35,713 nt of DNA. It comes from an uncultured SAR86 cluster bacterium. GTDB taxonomy: Bacteria > Pseudomonadota > Gammaproteobacteria > Magnimaribacterales > AG-339-G14. Both the position numbers and the translations under genes were made by a program. Location of the stretch: assembly GCA_902528485.1 (NCBI GenBank), contig CABZTA010000007.1, positions 1-35,713 of the forward strand, read 5' to 3'. Positions 9,567 through 18,339 of the stretch are shown piece by piece (the stretch's first letter is position 1; every line of letters begins with the position of its first letter). Under the pieces are notes generated by a model, which had not been told where the DNA came from, searched no databases, and worked only from the letters and a program-made list of their open reading frames with translations.

Positions 9567-11194
9567 AGTCTGAACACTCCAAATCCATCTGATCCCTTAA
9601 CCTCTTTATTATTTACAACAGAAAGGCAAATACCAAGAACTGTCCTGGTATCTCTTGGATCAATAATCCCATCATCGGAAATTGCACTTGTGGCTATTAA
9701 AGCTTCAGAACCTTTGTCATGAGAAATTTTTTGACCTTGTACAATTTTTGCATCTTCTTTTTCATCGAAGGGGAGACCATCACGCATAGCTTTTGCTCTT
9801 CTTACCATAGACATAACTCCAGCTATTTGTTCTCCTCCCATTACGGCAATCTTTGCTGTTGGCCATAAAAAGGTAAAAGCATTACCAAATTCTCTTCCAG
9901 ACATGGCATATGTACCGGCACCGTATGAGTTTCCAAGAATAACTGTCAAATGAGGGACCTCAGAATTTGAAACTGCATTTAGCATTTGTGCCCCTTTTTT
10001 AATCGATCCATTTTGCTCAAATTCTTTTCCAATATTAAAACCTGTAATATTTTGTAAAAAAACAAGAGGGATACTTATCTGATTGCATAGTTGAATAAAG
10101 TGGGCTGCCTTTTGGGATGAATCTGGAAATAAGGAACCATTATTTCCTAAAACTCCGACTGTGTGCCCATGAATTTTCATGAAACCGCATATTATAGTTG
10201 GACCAAAGAGGGGTTTGAATTCTTCAAACCTTGAACCATCTGCTACTCTCGAAATTACTTCGCGAACATCAAATGGTCTTTTCAAGCTTGGATTCACAAT
10301 ACCTAATAAGTCTTCTTGATCATTAATAGGCTCTTCATGGATAGAATCAGGAGAATTACCTTCTTTTGACCAATCAAGATGAGACATAACTTCTCTGCCA
10401 ATTCTTATTGCATCCATTTCATCTTCCGCAAAATAGTCCGCTAAACCGGATTTTTCAGCATGCATCTTTGCTCCACCTAGACTTTCGGCATCAGATTCTT
10501 CACCTGTTGCCATTTTAACTAATGGCGGACCACCCAAAAATACTTGAGACTGTTCTTTAACAAAAATATTGTAATCTGACATTCCCGGCTGATAAGCACC
10601 TCCCGCAGTGGAAGATCCAAAAGTAATTGTTACAGTTGGAATACCGAGCTTTGATAGTTCGGTTATTTCATAGAACTGTCTTCCTGACTCAGCAAAATGA
10701 CCAACATTTAAAGCAACTGAAGAACGGTTTCCTCTAGGTCTCAAATCTCCGCCAGCTGATTCAACAAATTGCACAAAAGGAATGCGACAGTCTCTGGCAA
10801 TTTGCATTGCTCTCATCCATTTTTTTACTGAGAACGCTTGCATTGCCCCAGCCAAAACTGTTGGATCATTTGCAAAAATAATACATTCAACACCGGCAGA
10901 AACACCTATGCCTGCTACGCAACCTCCCCCTACAGGATAGTCAGACTTATAACCGGCTAGTGGGCTAATTTCTAAAAATGGACTATCAGGATCTAAAAAA
11001 TTAAAAATTCTTTCTCTTACAGGAAGCTTTCCTCTGGCAGCAAGTCTTTCATGATGCCTCGGACCACCACCAGCTTCAGCTTCATCGAGAAGATCATTGA
11101 TCTCATCAAGCTTTCCGAGCATGGATTTTTTATTTGAAATAAACTCATCATCGTTCAGATTTAAACGGGTTTTTAAAGGTTGTGCTTCTAACAT
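9563..11194 (-). CDS. Acyl-CoA carboxylase carboxyltransferase (beta) subunit
   Basis: GGPRHHERLAARGKLPVRERI, FGSSTAGGAYQPGMSDY, FLQNITGFNIGKEFEQNG, GNSYGAGTYAMSGREF. Confidence 0.95.
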   Translation of the reverse strand: MLEAQPLKTRLNLNDDEFISNKKSMLGKLDEINDLLDEAEAGGGPRHHERLAARGKLPVRERIFNFLDPDSPFLEISPLAGYKSDYPVGGGCVAGIGVSAGVECIIFANDPTVLAGAMQAFSVKKWMRAMQIARDCRIPFVQFVESAGGDLRPRGNRSSVALNVGHFAESGRQFYEITELSKLGIPTVTITFGSSTAGGAYQPGMSDYNIFVKEQSQVFLGGPPLVKMATGEESDAESLGGAKMHAEKSGLADYFAEDEMDAIRIGREVMSHLDWSKEGNSPDSIHEEPINDQEDLLGIVNPSLKRPFDVREVISRVADGSRFEEFKPLFGPTIICGFMKIHGHTVGVLGNNGSLFPDSSQKAAHFIQLCNQISIPLVFLQNITGFNIGKEFEQNGSIKKGAQMLNAVSNSEVPHLTVILGNSYGAGTYAMSGREFGNAFTFLWPTAKIAVMGGEQIAGVMSMVRRAKAMRDGLPFDEKEDAKIVQGQKISHDKGSEALIATSAISDDGIIDPRDTRTVLGICLSVVNNKEVKGSDGFGVFRL

Positions 11195-11296
11195 GATTTT
11201 TTAAAGAAAATTTAAATAAAATATGCCTCAATATTTCTAGAAAGTCTATTTTGTTGGTAACTTGAACAAAGAGATGACTTGAATAAAGTTGAATAT

Positions 11297-11302
11297 TATA
11301 AT
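11297..11302 (+). promoter_or_regulatory. -10 box (TATAAT) for tRNA-Val
   Basis: Exact TATAAT with 12 nt between it and the mature tRNA 5' end; no convincing -35 seen. Confidence 0.5.
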
Positions 11303-11314
11303 TCCGAATTCTCT

Positions 11315-11390
11315 GGGCGATTAACTCAATTGGTAGAGTGCCACCCTTACAAGGTGGAAGTTACAGGTTCAAGTCCTGTATCGCCCACCA
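11315..11390 (+). tRNA. tRNA-Val (anticodon TAC)
   Basis: 76-nt cloverleaf: acceptor gggcgat/atcgccc, anticodon arm ccacc-cttacaa-ggtgg, T-arm with ggttcaagtcc, encoded CCA. Confidence 0.97.
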
Positions 11391-11397
11391 GCGATGA

Positions 11398-12645
11398 TTA
11401 AATCCTTAGTTTAAAACTCAATTGAGCATTCTTTTTAGGTGCAATGAATGCATTTTCTACAGAAAATACAAGCTCAATGTTTTTCAACGCATCTATAGTT
11501 TTAATTTCAATAATTTTCTTGCTGTGAGGATCAATTTCAAAAAAATTAGTATTTTGAGACAAAGTATACTTAGAGAAATTTCTTAACATCATTTTTGCAT
11601 CAGATTTATTCTCAATTAAAACTTCTAATATTGTTGTTCCTGCCTGGTATCCCAAGCTTTTCATGGATAGGCTGCTTTTTAAAAGAGGTAATAAATTATT
11701 TTCTAAACCAATTAAATTATTCTTAAACCATACAATAGTTCTCCCCTCAAATAATGCTTCCTTAATTGAATTTTCAGATTTTCCTTTTGAAAGGATCAAT
11801 GTTACTGGACGATGTTTACCTTTATAAAATGAATAGTCCCAATCAATTAAATTATGAACATCTGAAGTTCCTATGATTGTTAAATCGTTATCTATAGCTA
11901 TTTGAAAAGCCTCATCTGAATAATTTATTCCATTTGCAATTTCTATTCCATGCAGTTTATTTTCTTTAATAAGTTTTTTATGAAAATCAGTAAGAACAGA
12001 AATACCTTGAGGGGACTGTGGCGTCCACCAAGAATGATTCCAAAAAATAAAACCTCCTTGAGCGTGTGCTGCATCCACAGCTTTCTCTACCGGCCAAACA
12101 GAAGTCAAAGCATAATAGTCTCTGATGGTTTTATTTTCTTCCCATGATGCTGCTTCAGGATATTGCTTTAAAAGTTCTTGTGCCAGCGGAATATTAGACT
12201 CATCATCATTGAATAATAAATTTGCATCTTTGATGAAAATTGCATTGATATGACCTGCTGGCGGTATTCTTGTAATTTCAGCTCCATTAATTACTAATAA
12301 ATCCTCATTATTTTTATTAGCTAATAGAGCCTCTTCATAAGCATCATTTCTATTTTTATTTGGTAAAAATTCAATGTGAGGCTGATATTCAAGGTGCTCA
12401 GTAATTGCTAAAACATCTAAACCATCTCTCAATGCTTCTTCTACTCTAATATTTGGCCACACATGCCCATCAGAAAAGACTGAATGAGTATGCAAATCAG
12501 AAACGATAACAAGATATTCTTTTGTATTTGGAAATGAAATTTTCCTATCTTCATTAATATCTTTATCTAGAGATAAAGAACCTGCTTCTCCACCACCAAA
12601 AGAGTAAAAACTTAAAATGAGAAAATTTATGAGTATTTTTTTCAT
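11398..12645 (-). CDS. PHP-domain phosphodiesterase, Sb-PDE-like, with N-terminal signal peptide
   Basis: SDLHTHSVFSDGHVWPNIRVEEALRDGLDVLAITEHLEY (PHP motifs), HAQGGFIFWNHSWW, IGTSDVHN; hydrophobic N-terminus. Confidence 0.82.
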   Translation of the reverse strand: MKKILINFLILSFYSFGGGEAGSLSLDKDINEDRKISFPNTKEYLVIVSDLHTHSVFSDGHVWPNIRVEEALRDGLDVLAITEHLEYQPHIEFLPNKNRNDAYEEALLANKNNEDLLVINGAEITRIPPAGHINAIFIKDANLLFNDDESNIPLAQELLKQYPEAASWEENKTIRDYYALTSVWPVEKAVDAAHAQGGFIFWNHSWWTPQSPQGISVLTDFHKKLIKENKLHGIEIANGINYSDEAFQIAIDNDLTIIGTSDVHNLIDWDYSFYKGKHRPVTLILSKGKSENSIKEALFEGRTIVWFKNNLIGLENNLLPLLKSSLSMKSLGYQAGTTILEVLIENKSDAKMMLRNFSKYTLSQNTNFFEIDPHSKKIIEIKTIDALKNIELVFSVENAFIAPKKNAQLSFKLRI

Positions 12646-12711
12646 ATCCTATTTCGAATAAAGCATAAAAACTATTGATTAGTTTATGTGATTTTTTTTC
12701 TTCAAGGTATG

Positions 12712-12717
12712 TATAAT
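12712..12717 (+). promoter_or_regulatory. -10 box (TATAAT) for tRNA-Asp
   Basis: Exact TATAAT with 13 nt between it and the mature tRNA 5' end. Confidence 0.5.
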
Positions 12718-12730
12718 TGCAACCTCAAAT

Positions 12731-12809
12731 GGACCGGTAGTTCAGTTCTGGTTAGAACGCCGCCCTGTCACGGCGGAGGTCGCGGGTTCGAGTCCCGTCC
12801 GGTCCGCCA
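12731..12809 (+). tRNA. tRNA-Asp (anticodon GTC)
   Basis: Acceptor ggaccgg/ccggtcc, anticodon arm ccgcc-ctgtcac-ggcgg, T-arm gcggg-ttcgagt-cccgt, encoded CCA. Confidence 0.97.
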
Positions 12810-12829
12810 TTTTTAAAAGGTTCTAAATT

Positions 12830-13633
12830 ATGAAAATTGAAGATATTTTTTCGGTGAAAGACAAAGTAGCTCTTGTCACAGGTGGATCAAGAGGAGTTGG
12901 GGAAATGATTGCCTCAGCTTACTTGGCAAATGGAGCGAAAGTTTACATCACCGCCAGAAAAGCAGATGCTTGTAACGACAAAGCCAATGAACTTAGTGAG
13001 AGATATAACGCAGAATGCATTTCAATTCCCAATAATGCCTCAACCCTTGATGGGATAGAAGAGTTGTATAACGAAATTTCTCAAAAAGAATCTAAAATTG
13101 ATATTTTGGTTAACAATGCTGGTGCAGCATGGGGAGAGCCTATTGAAGAATTCTCAGAACTTGGATGGGATAAGGTGATGGACTTAAACGTTAAAAGTAT
13201 GTTTTTTGTTACACAGAAATTCTTGCCTTTATTAAAGAAAGGATCTACCAAAGAAAATCCAGCTAGAGTGATTAATATCGGTTCGATTGATGGTATTAAC
13301 ACACCGGCTTTTGAAAACTATGTTTACAGCGCTTCTAAAGCGGCAGTTCATCATTTGACTAGGCATCTATCCTCAAGATTGGTGCAAGATAATATTTTAG
13401 TAAATGCAATTGCTCCAGGTCCTTTCCCAAGCAACATGTTGGGATCCGCTGTGGCACATAATTATGATCCATTAGTCAAAAGGAATCCTATGAAAAGAAT
13501 TGGAACGGCAGAAGATGTGGGAGGTCTTGCAATTTTTCTGTCTTCGCGAGCAGGAAATTTTACTGTTGGTGAAACCATTATTTGTGATGGAGGATTGACT
13601 GCTTCATCAGGTCACGACCTTACATCTGAATAA
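12830..13633 (+). CDS. SDR family oxidoreductase (RhlG / 3-oxoacyl-ACP reductase-like)
   Basis: ALVTGGSRGVGEMIA, NNAGAAWG, YSASKAAVHHLTRHL, FLSSRAGNFTVGETIICDGG. Confidence 0.93.
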   Translation: MKIEDIFSVKDKVALVTGGSRGVGEMIASAYLANGAKVYITARKADACNDKANELSERYNAECISIPNNASTLDGIEELYNEISQKESKIDILVNNAGAAWGEPIEEFSELGWDKVMDLNVKSMFFVTQKFLPLLKKGSTKENPARVINIGSIDGINTPAFENYVYSASKAAVHHLTRHLSSRLVQDNILVNAIAPGPFPSNMLGSAVAHNYDPLVKRNPMKRIGTAEDVGGLAIFLSSRAGNFTVGETIICDGGLTASSGHDLTSE

Positions 13634-13661
13634 AAAAAACCCCGCATTATGCGGGGTTTTT
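13632..13661. terminator. Intrinsic terminator, probably bidirectional
   Basis: taaaaaaaaccccgcattatgcggggttttt: perfect ccccgca/tgcgggg stem flanked by A and T runs; the longer T run (7) is on the minus-strand transcript. Confidence 0.9.
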
Positions 13662-13745
13662 CAAGAGAAAGTATCTCAACTAATCTCTTACTAGAGGCGG
13701 GACGTACCGGCCTCTAGCCGGAATACGGGTCAACCCGTTGTCAAG
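13662..13745. ncRNA. Candidate structured RNA or structured 3' UTR (strand uncertain, minus preferred)
   Basis: Inverted repeats aagaga(13663-13668)/tctctt(13684-13689), ctagaggc(13691-13698)/gcctctag(13710-13717), ccggc(13707-13711)/gccgg(13717-13721), acgggt(13725-13730)/acccgt(13733-13738); hand count 32/50 G+C for 13691-13740 in an AT-rich window. Confidence 0.4.
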
Positions 13746-13909
13746 AGGCACCCCCTGATATTCCTGCTAAATAGTTAATATTAATTTTGGACCACCTCCT
13801 GTACAGGGTAAATTTTATAAAAACAGTTCTAGAGAATCCCTGATTTATTTCACTAGCTGCGACACCTTTTAATATATTAATACTAGGAGCAAAGAAGAAC
13901 AATAAGAAA

Positions 13910-15349
13910 CTAGCTAAATAACTCAAAAGAATTTGGAAATAAGACATTCATTGCTAACAAGATTAATCCGCAGATAACATTCAGAAATATTCCTGCTCTG
14001 ACCATTCTGCTAATAGGAATATACCCTGATGCATAAACAATTGAATTAGGAGGAGTTGCAACTGGAAGCATAAAAGCACAACTAGCCGCAATAGTCAGCG
14101 GTACTATTAACAACATAGGATTTACTCCAATATTGATTCCTATTCCTGCAATTATTGGAATAAAAGTGATCGTTGTAGTTAGGTTGCTTGTTAATTCTGT
14201 AAGTGCGATTACTAAGGCTATGACGATGAATAATACTATGACAAGATTGGCTTCATTGGGTACTAAGTTTGCTAACCATATAGCGAGACCAGAATCATTC
14301 ACTACGTATGCAAGTGCCATACCACCACCAAAAAGAAAAATTAATCCCCAAGGGAATTTTGATTGAACATCATCCCAATTAATCAAAGCTCTATTATTGG
14401 AGGTTAAGAAAAAAAGACTTAGACCTCCAATCATCGAAATGACTGCGTCTTCTAGAAGAAACATATAAGGTAAGTCATCAATGAGTTTTCTAAAAACCCA
14501 TCCAAGCGCCGTAAATAAAAATACTCCGGATATAATCTTTTCCTCTTTAGTCATGGATCCTAATTCAATCTCTATATCGATTAGTATCTTTTTTGCACTT
14601 CCTGTATCCGAAAAATTAATCGGAAATAAGAATTTAGTCAAAACAATCCATATTATTGGTAAAGAAACTAATGAGAATGGAGCAGCTACCTTGAACCAAT
14701 CTATGAAGCCGATATCAAGATTATAATTTTCAAACGCATATTGAATAAGAACTCCATTAGGTGCTGTTCCTATTGGAGTTGTTATACCTCCCAAAGAAGA
14801 TGAGTAGGCTATACCCAGTAAAAGACACACTTGAAAGTTTAATTTTTGATCTTCGGTAAGATTTTTTATCGAATCGTTAATAGCTTGAATTATTGAGATC
14901 CCAATTGGGAGAAGCATGATAGTTGTTGAAGTATTCATTATCCACATACTTAAAATAAAGCTTGCCAGCATAAATCCTGCAATTAATCTTTCGCTTTTGA
15001 AGCCGGTAATTGTCAAAACAAAGAGAGCAATTCGTTTATGTAAATTCCATTTCTGCATTGCTATTGCGATCATAAATCCACCGGCGAACAAAAATTGAAC
15101 TTTATTCATGTATTCTTTTGACAAAACACCTATTTGTTCGACTCCTAAAAGAGGGAAAGCAACTAAAGGAATCAAAGCTGTTGCAGGAAGGGGAAGAGCT
15201 TCGGTTGCCCACCAAATACCCATCAAAACAAAAATCGCAGCCGTAATTTGTCCTCTATTCGACAAATCATCTGGACTAAAAAAAAATAAAACTACAAAAA
15301 AAAGTATTAATCCCGCCCAAAATCCTATTTTTTTTGAATCCATAAACAA
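13910..15349 (-). CDS. DASS (SLC13) family sodium/anion symporter
   Basis: IWWATEALPLPATALIPL, STTIMLLPIG, SSLGGITTPIGTAPNGVL, SCAFMLPVATPPNSIVYASG. Confidence 0.95.
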   Translation of the reverse strand: MFMDSKKIGFWAGLILFFVVLFFFSPDDLSNRGQITAAIFVLMGIWWATEALPLPATALIPLVAFPLLGVEQIGVLSKEYMNKVQFLFAGGFMIAIAMQKWNLHKRIALFVLTITGFKSERLIAGFMLASFILSMWIMNTSTTIMLLPIGISIIQAINDSIKNLTEDQKLNFQVCLLLGIAYSSSLGGITTPIGTAPNGVLIQYAFENYNLDIGFIDWFKVAAPFSLVSLPIIWIVLTKFLFPINFSDTGSAKKILIDIEIELGSMTKEEKIISGVFLFTALGWVFRKLIDDLPYMFLLEDAVISMIGGLSLFFLTSNNRALINWDDVQSKFPWGLIFLFGGGMALAYVVNDSGLAIWLANLVPNEANLVIVLFIVIALVIALTELTSNLTTTITFIPIIAGIGINIGVNPMLLIVPLTIAASCAFMLPVATPPNSIVYASGYIPISRMVRAGIFLNVICGLILLAMNVLFPNSFELFS

Positions 15350-16096
15350 TTAGTGAATAATTTTTAGATTTGAGAAAGTTTTAGAGATATCGTCATGAAT
15401 TAAAATGTCAGCAAAATGATCAAATTGAGTTTCCTCGTTGTTAATAATAATAAGCTTTGCCCCATTTTCCTTGGCAATCAATGGAAAGTTAGCTGCTGGA
15501 AATACAGATAATGATGAGCCTGCCACTATAAAGACATCGGCTTTTAGTGTCTCTGCTTGAGCTATGATCATCTTATCCTCTGGCATAGGTTGTCCAAAAG
15601 ATATTGTTGCAGTCTTTATCCAACCGTCACATTCATCGCAAGAGGGTGATTGTCTTAATTCTTGAAATTGTTGATGGATTTTGTAGAGTTCAAACTTTTT
15701 TTGACAGTTCAAGCAAACCGCATAAGTTGCATTCCCATGAAGTTCTGTGACTTGATCGTCTTTCAAACCTGATCTTTGATGAAGATTATCAACATTTTGA
15801 GTTATGCAATGCCCAGATTCTTTTTCATTAATAATATCTGTGATAATAATGTGACCTTCATTAGGTTTTTTTTCTTGAAAGTTAGATTTAAATTCAATAC
15901 TTTGAGTCCAATACTTCAATCTTTGAGATTCTTGATCTACAAAGTCTTGAAACATAATAGGTGTGTTTGTTTTCCAAAATCCCTTAGGCCCTCTGAAGTC
16001 AGGTATTCCAGAGTTTGTGCTTATTCCTGCGCCCGTAAAAAAAACAGGATAATTTGAGTGTAGAATAGATTCATTAAATAGCTCTTCAAGATTCAT
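15350..16096 (-). CDS. Sir2 family NAD-dependent protein deacylase (CobB-like)
   Basis: FFTGAGISTNSGIPDFRGPKGFW, ITQNVDNLHQRSG, ELHGN, Zn cysteines CLNC...CDEC, VAGSSLSVFPAA. Confidence 0.95.
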   Translation of the reverse strand: MNLEELFNESILHSNYPVFFTGAGISTNSGIPDFRGPKGFWKTNTPIMFQDFVDQESQRLKYWTQSIEFKSNFQEKKPNEGHIIITDIINEKESGHCITQNVDNLHQRSGLKDDQVTELHGNATYAVCLNCQKKFELYKIHQQFQELRQSPSCDECDGWIKTATISFGQPMPEDKMIIAQAETLKADVFIVAGSSLSVFPAANFPLIAKENGAKLIIINNEETQFDHFADILIHDDISKTFSNLKIIH

Positions 16097-16127
16097 AAAA
16101 TAATTATAACTGAGCTAAACAATCTGC

Positions 16128-16997
16128 ATGACAAAATATGTTTTATCTCTTGATGGTGGCGGAGTTAGAGGCCTTGCTACTTCTGTTTTTCTTTATGAAT
16201 TAGAGAAAAAAATAGGTAAGCCTCTTTCCTCGAAATTTGATCTAGTTGTGGGAACATCAACCGGAGGAATAATAGCCCTCGTTATTTCTGTTTTAGAAAT
16301 AGAAGGTCCAAGATTGTTAGAAATTTATTCTGAAAAAAATTTAAAAAAGATTTTTACTCGATCCTTCTCAAGTCTTTTTCGAACAAAATATAACGGGTAT
16401 AAAAAACTAGAGGTTATGTATGATTATTTTGGAAGTTTGAAAATGTCTAGTTCAGATACCCCTTGCTCAATTGTTACCTATAATCTAAATACTCGTTTTC
16501 CAGAAATTTTTTCTGAAAGAGATCATCCTGAAGTGTCTGTTGCAGATGTAGCTGCCGCAACTTCTGCTGCACCTACTTATTTCCCGGCAGTTCAAATCGA
16601 AGATAATTGGTATGTGGATGGTGCTGTTTCAACAAATAATCCCGCCTTGATAGCTTTAACTGAAGCAGAAAAACTTTATCCAGAAGATGAAATTAAAGTT
16701 TTTAGTATTGGAACAGGTTTTAATAATAGCTTTATTGATGGATCAAGAGCAAAGAATTGGGGCTCTCTTTCTTGGTTAAGGGGAGGAATAATTCCAATGT
16801 TACTTGAATCAAATTTAGAGCATCAATTATCAGAAAAAATCATAGGAGAAAACTATTTTAGAGTTGATTCCAACTTAAATGATGCAGCTACTCAAATAGA
16901 TATCAAATCGATGAATAACCTAGAACGAATGAGCGAAATGGGCCAAAAATGGTGGTCAAAATATATGAAAGATTCTTTAGATTTTTTAAATGAATGA
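16128..16997 (+). CDS. Patatin-like phospholipase family protein
   Basis: Oxyanion motif LDGGGVRGL, nucleophile elbow GTSTGG, catalytic Asp in YVDGAVSTNNPA. Confidence 0.94.
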   Translation: MTKYVLSLDGGGVRGLATSVFLYELEKKIGKPLSSKFDLVVGTSTGGIIALVISVLEIEGPRLLEIYSEKNLKKIFTRSFSSLFRTKYNGYKKLEVMYDYFGSLKMSSSDTPCSIVTYNLNTRFPEIFSERDHPEVSVADVAAATSAAPTYFPAVQIEDNWYVDGAVSTNNPALIALTEAEKLYPEDEIKVFSIGTGFNNSFIDGSRAKNWGSLSWLRGGIIPMLLESNLEHQLSEKIIGENYFRVDSNLNDAATQIDIKSMNNLERMSEMGQKWWSKYMKDSLDFLNE

Positions 16998-17994
16998 TAC
17001 ATCCAAAAAAATAGGTATTTTGGGAGGTGGATCTTGGGGAACCGTTCTGTCTGAAATCGCTAGTTCAAATGGGTATGAGGTATTACTTTGGTCTAGAAAT
17101 AAAAAAACTGTTTACGAAATAAACAATAAGCACACCAATAAAAAATATACTGGAGCCAAAAAGCTTAGTAATAAAATAAAAGCTACTTCTAATCAAAGAG
17201 ATGTTTTAAAACTTAGACATATCATTATTTCAATACCCTCGTCATCTATAAGGAGTTTTTTCAAAAAAAATAAATATAACTTAAATAATTCAACTTCTTT
17301 TTTAATTGCTTCAAAAGGTTTAGAGAGAAAGACCTTCAAGTCTTTGAGTGAAATATTATTAGAGGAGATTAGTCCAAAAGCTAAACTTTCGGTTTTATCT
17401 GGACCAAATCTTGCATCTGAAATTATTGAGGGCATGACTTCAGCATGCGTGATAGCTTCGAAAAATAAAAAATTAGCCAAAGAGTTTGCGGCGATACTAG
17501 ATCAAGATAATTTCAAGGTTTTTCTAAATAATGATGTCAAAGGGATTGAGTTAGCTGGAGCTCTGAAAAACATATATGCCATAGTGTCTGGATTATCCGA
17601 TGGGTTAGGAAATAAAAAAAATACTAAAGCAATGATCTTAACGAGAAGCTTAGTTGAAATGTCGCATCTTTTTCAAAGACTGAAGCTAAATAAACTCACT
17701 CTAATTGGGCTGGCTGGCGTCGGAGATTTAATTGCTACATCAAGCTCAGAAAAAAGTAGGAACTATTCCTTCGGATACCTTTTGGGAAGAGGAAAGTCTA
17801 GGCACGAAGCTAAAATCGCAATAAATCAGGTGATTGAGGGAGAAAAAACTCTAAAAACCGTATACGAAAAGATAAATGAAATAAATTTAGAAATGCCCAT
17901 AGTAGAAAAGTTACACAATATTGTTTTTAAAAAGTCTGCAGTAAGAGAATCTTTTGATAAAATGATTTTGGAATCTGATGGAAGAGATTTATAA
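16990..17994 (+). CDS. gpsA: NAD(P)H-dependent glycerol-3-phosphate dehydrogenase
   Basis: IGILGGGSWGTVLSEIASSNGYEVLLWSRN, LSGPNLASEI, ELAGALKNIYAIVSG, GVGDLIATSSSEKSRNYSFG. Confidence 0.97.
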   Translation: MNDTSKKIGILGGGSWGTVLSEIASSNGYEVLLWSRNKKTVYEINNKHTNKKYTGAKKLSNKIKATSNQRDVLKLRHIIISIPSSSIRSFFKKNKYNLNNSTSFLIASKGLERKTFKSLSEILLEEISPKAKLSVLSGPNLASEIIEGMTSACVIASKNKKLAKEFAAILDQDNFKVFLNNDVKGIELAGALKNIYAIVSGLSDGLGNKKNTKAMILTRSLVEMSHLFQRLKLNKLTLIGLAGVGDLIATSSSEKSRNYSFGYLLGRGKSRHEAKIAINQVIEGEKTLKTVYEKINEINLEMPIVEKLHNIVFKKSAVRESFDKMILESDGRDL

Positions 17995-18339
17995 ATGACA
18001 CAAGAAAAAGATAGTTCAAAAGAAAGCAAGGAAGCTCAGCAGGAACCAAGCGTGATTTCTGATGAAGCTATGTCTAATATTAAAGATAGCTCTACATGGA
18101 TCGATGCTTTACTAGTTATTGTTTACCTCATAGTTTTTTCATACTCAATTTTTCTTTTGTGGATTATCGCAATTGCTCAGTTTTTCTTTAAGTTGATTAC
18201 AAAAAACCCCAATAAACATCTTGGCGAATTAACAAATCTTTTTCAGAAATTCATAAATCAAATCATTGACTTCGTTTCATTTGAGACAGAACAAAGACCA
18301 TATCCATTCAATAGTATTAACAATAAAAAAGATGATTGA
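17995..18339 (+). CDS. DUF4389-like membrane protein
   Basis: Two hydrophobic stretches plus [11 protein letters not shown], resembling the C-terminal motif of DUF4389 proteins. Confidence 0.7.
   Translation: MTQEKDSSKESKEAQQEPSVISDEAMSNIKDSSTWIDALLVIVYLIVFSYSIFLLWIIAIAQFFFKLITKNPNKHLGELTNLFQKFINQIIDFVSFETEQRPYPFNSINNKKDD

Noticed and set aside
13741-13947. Minus-strand 68-aa ORF next to the DASS gene
   Set aside because: No domain, overlaps the transporter 3' end and runs into the hairpin region; not called as CDS, only noted in a finding.
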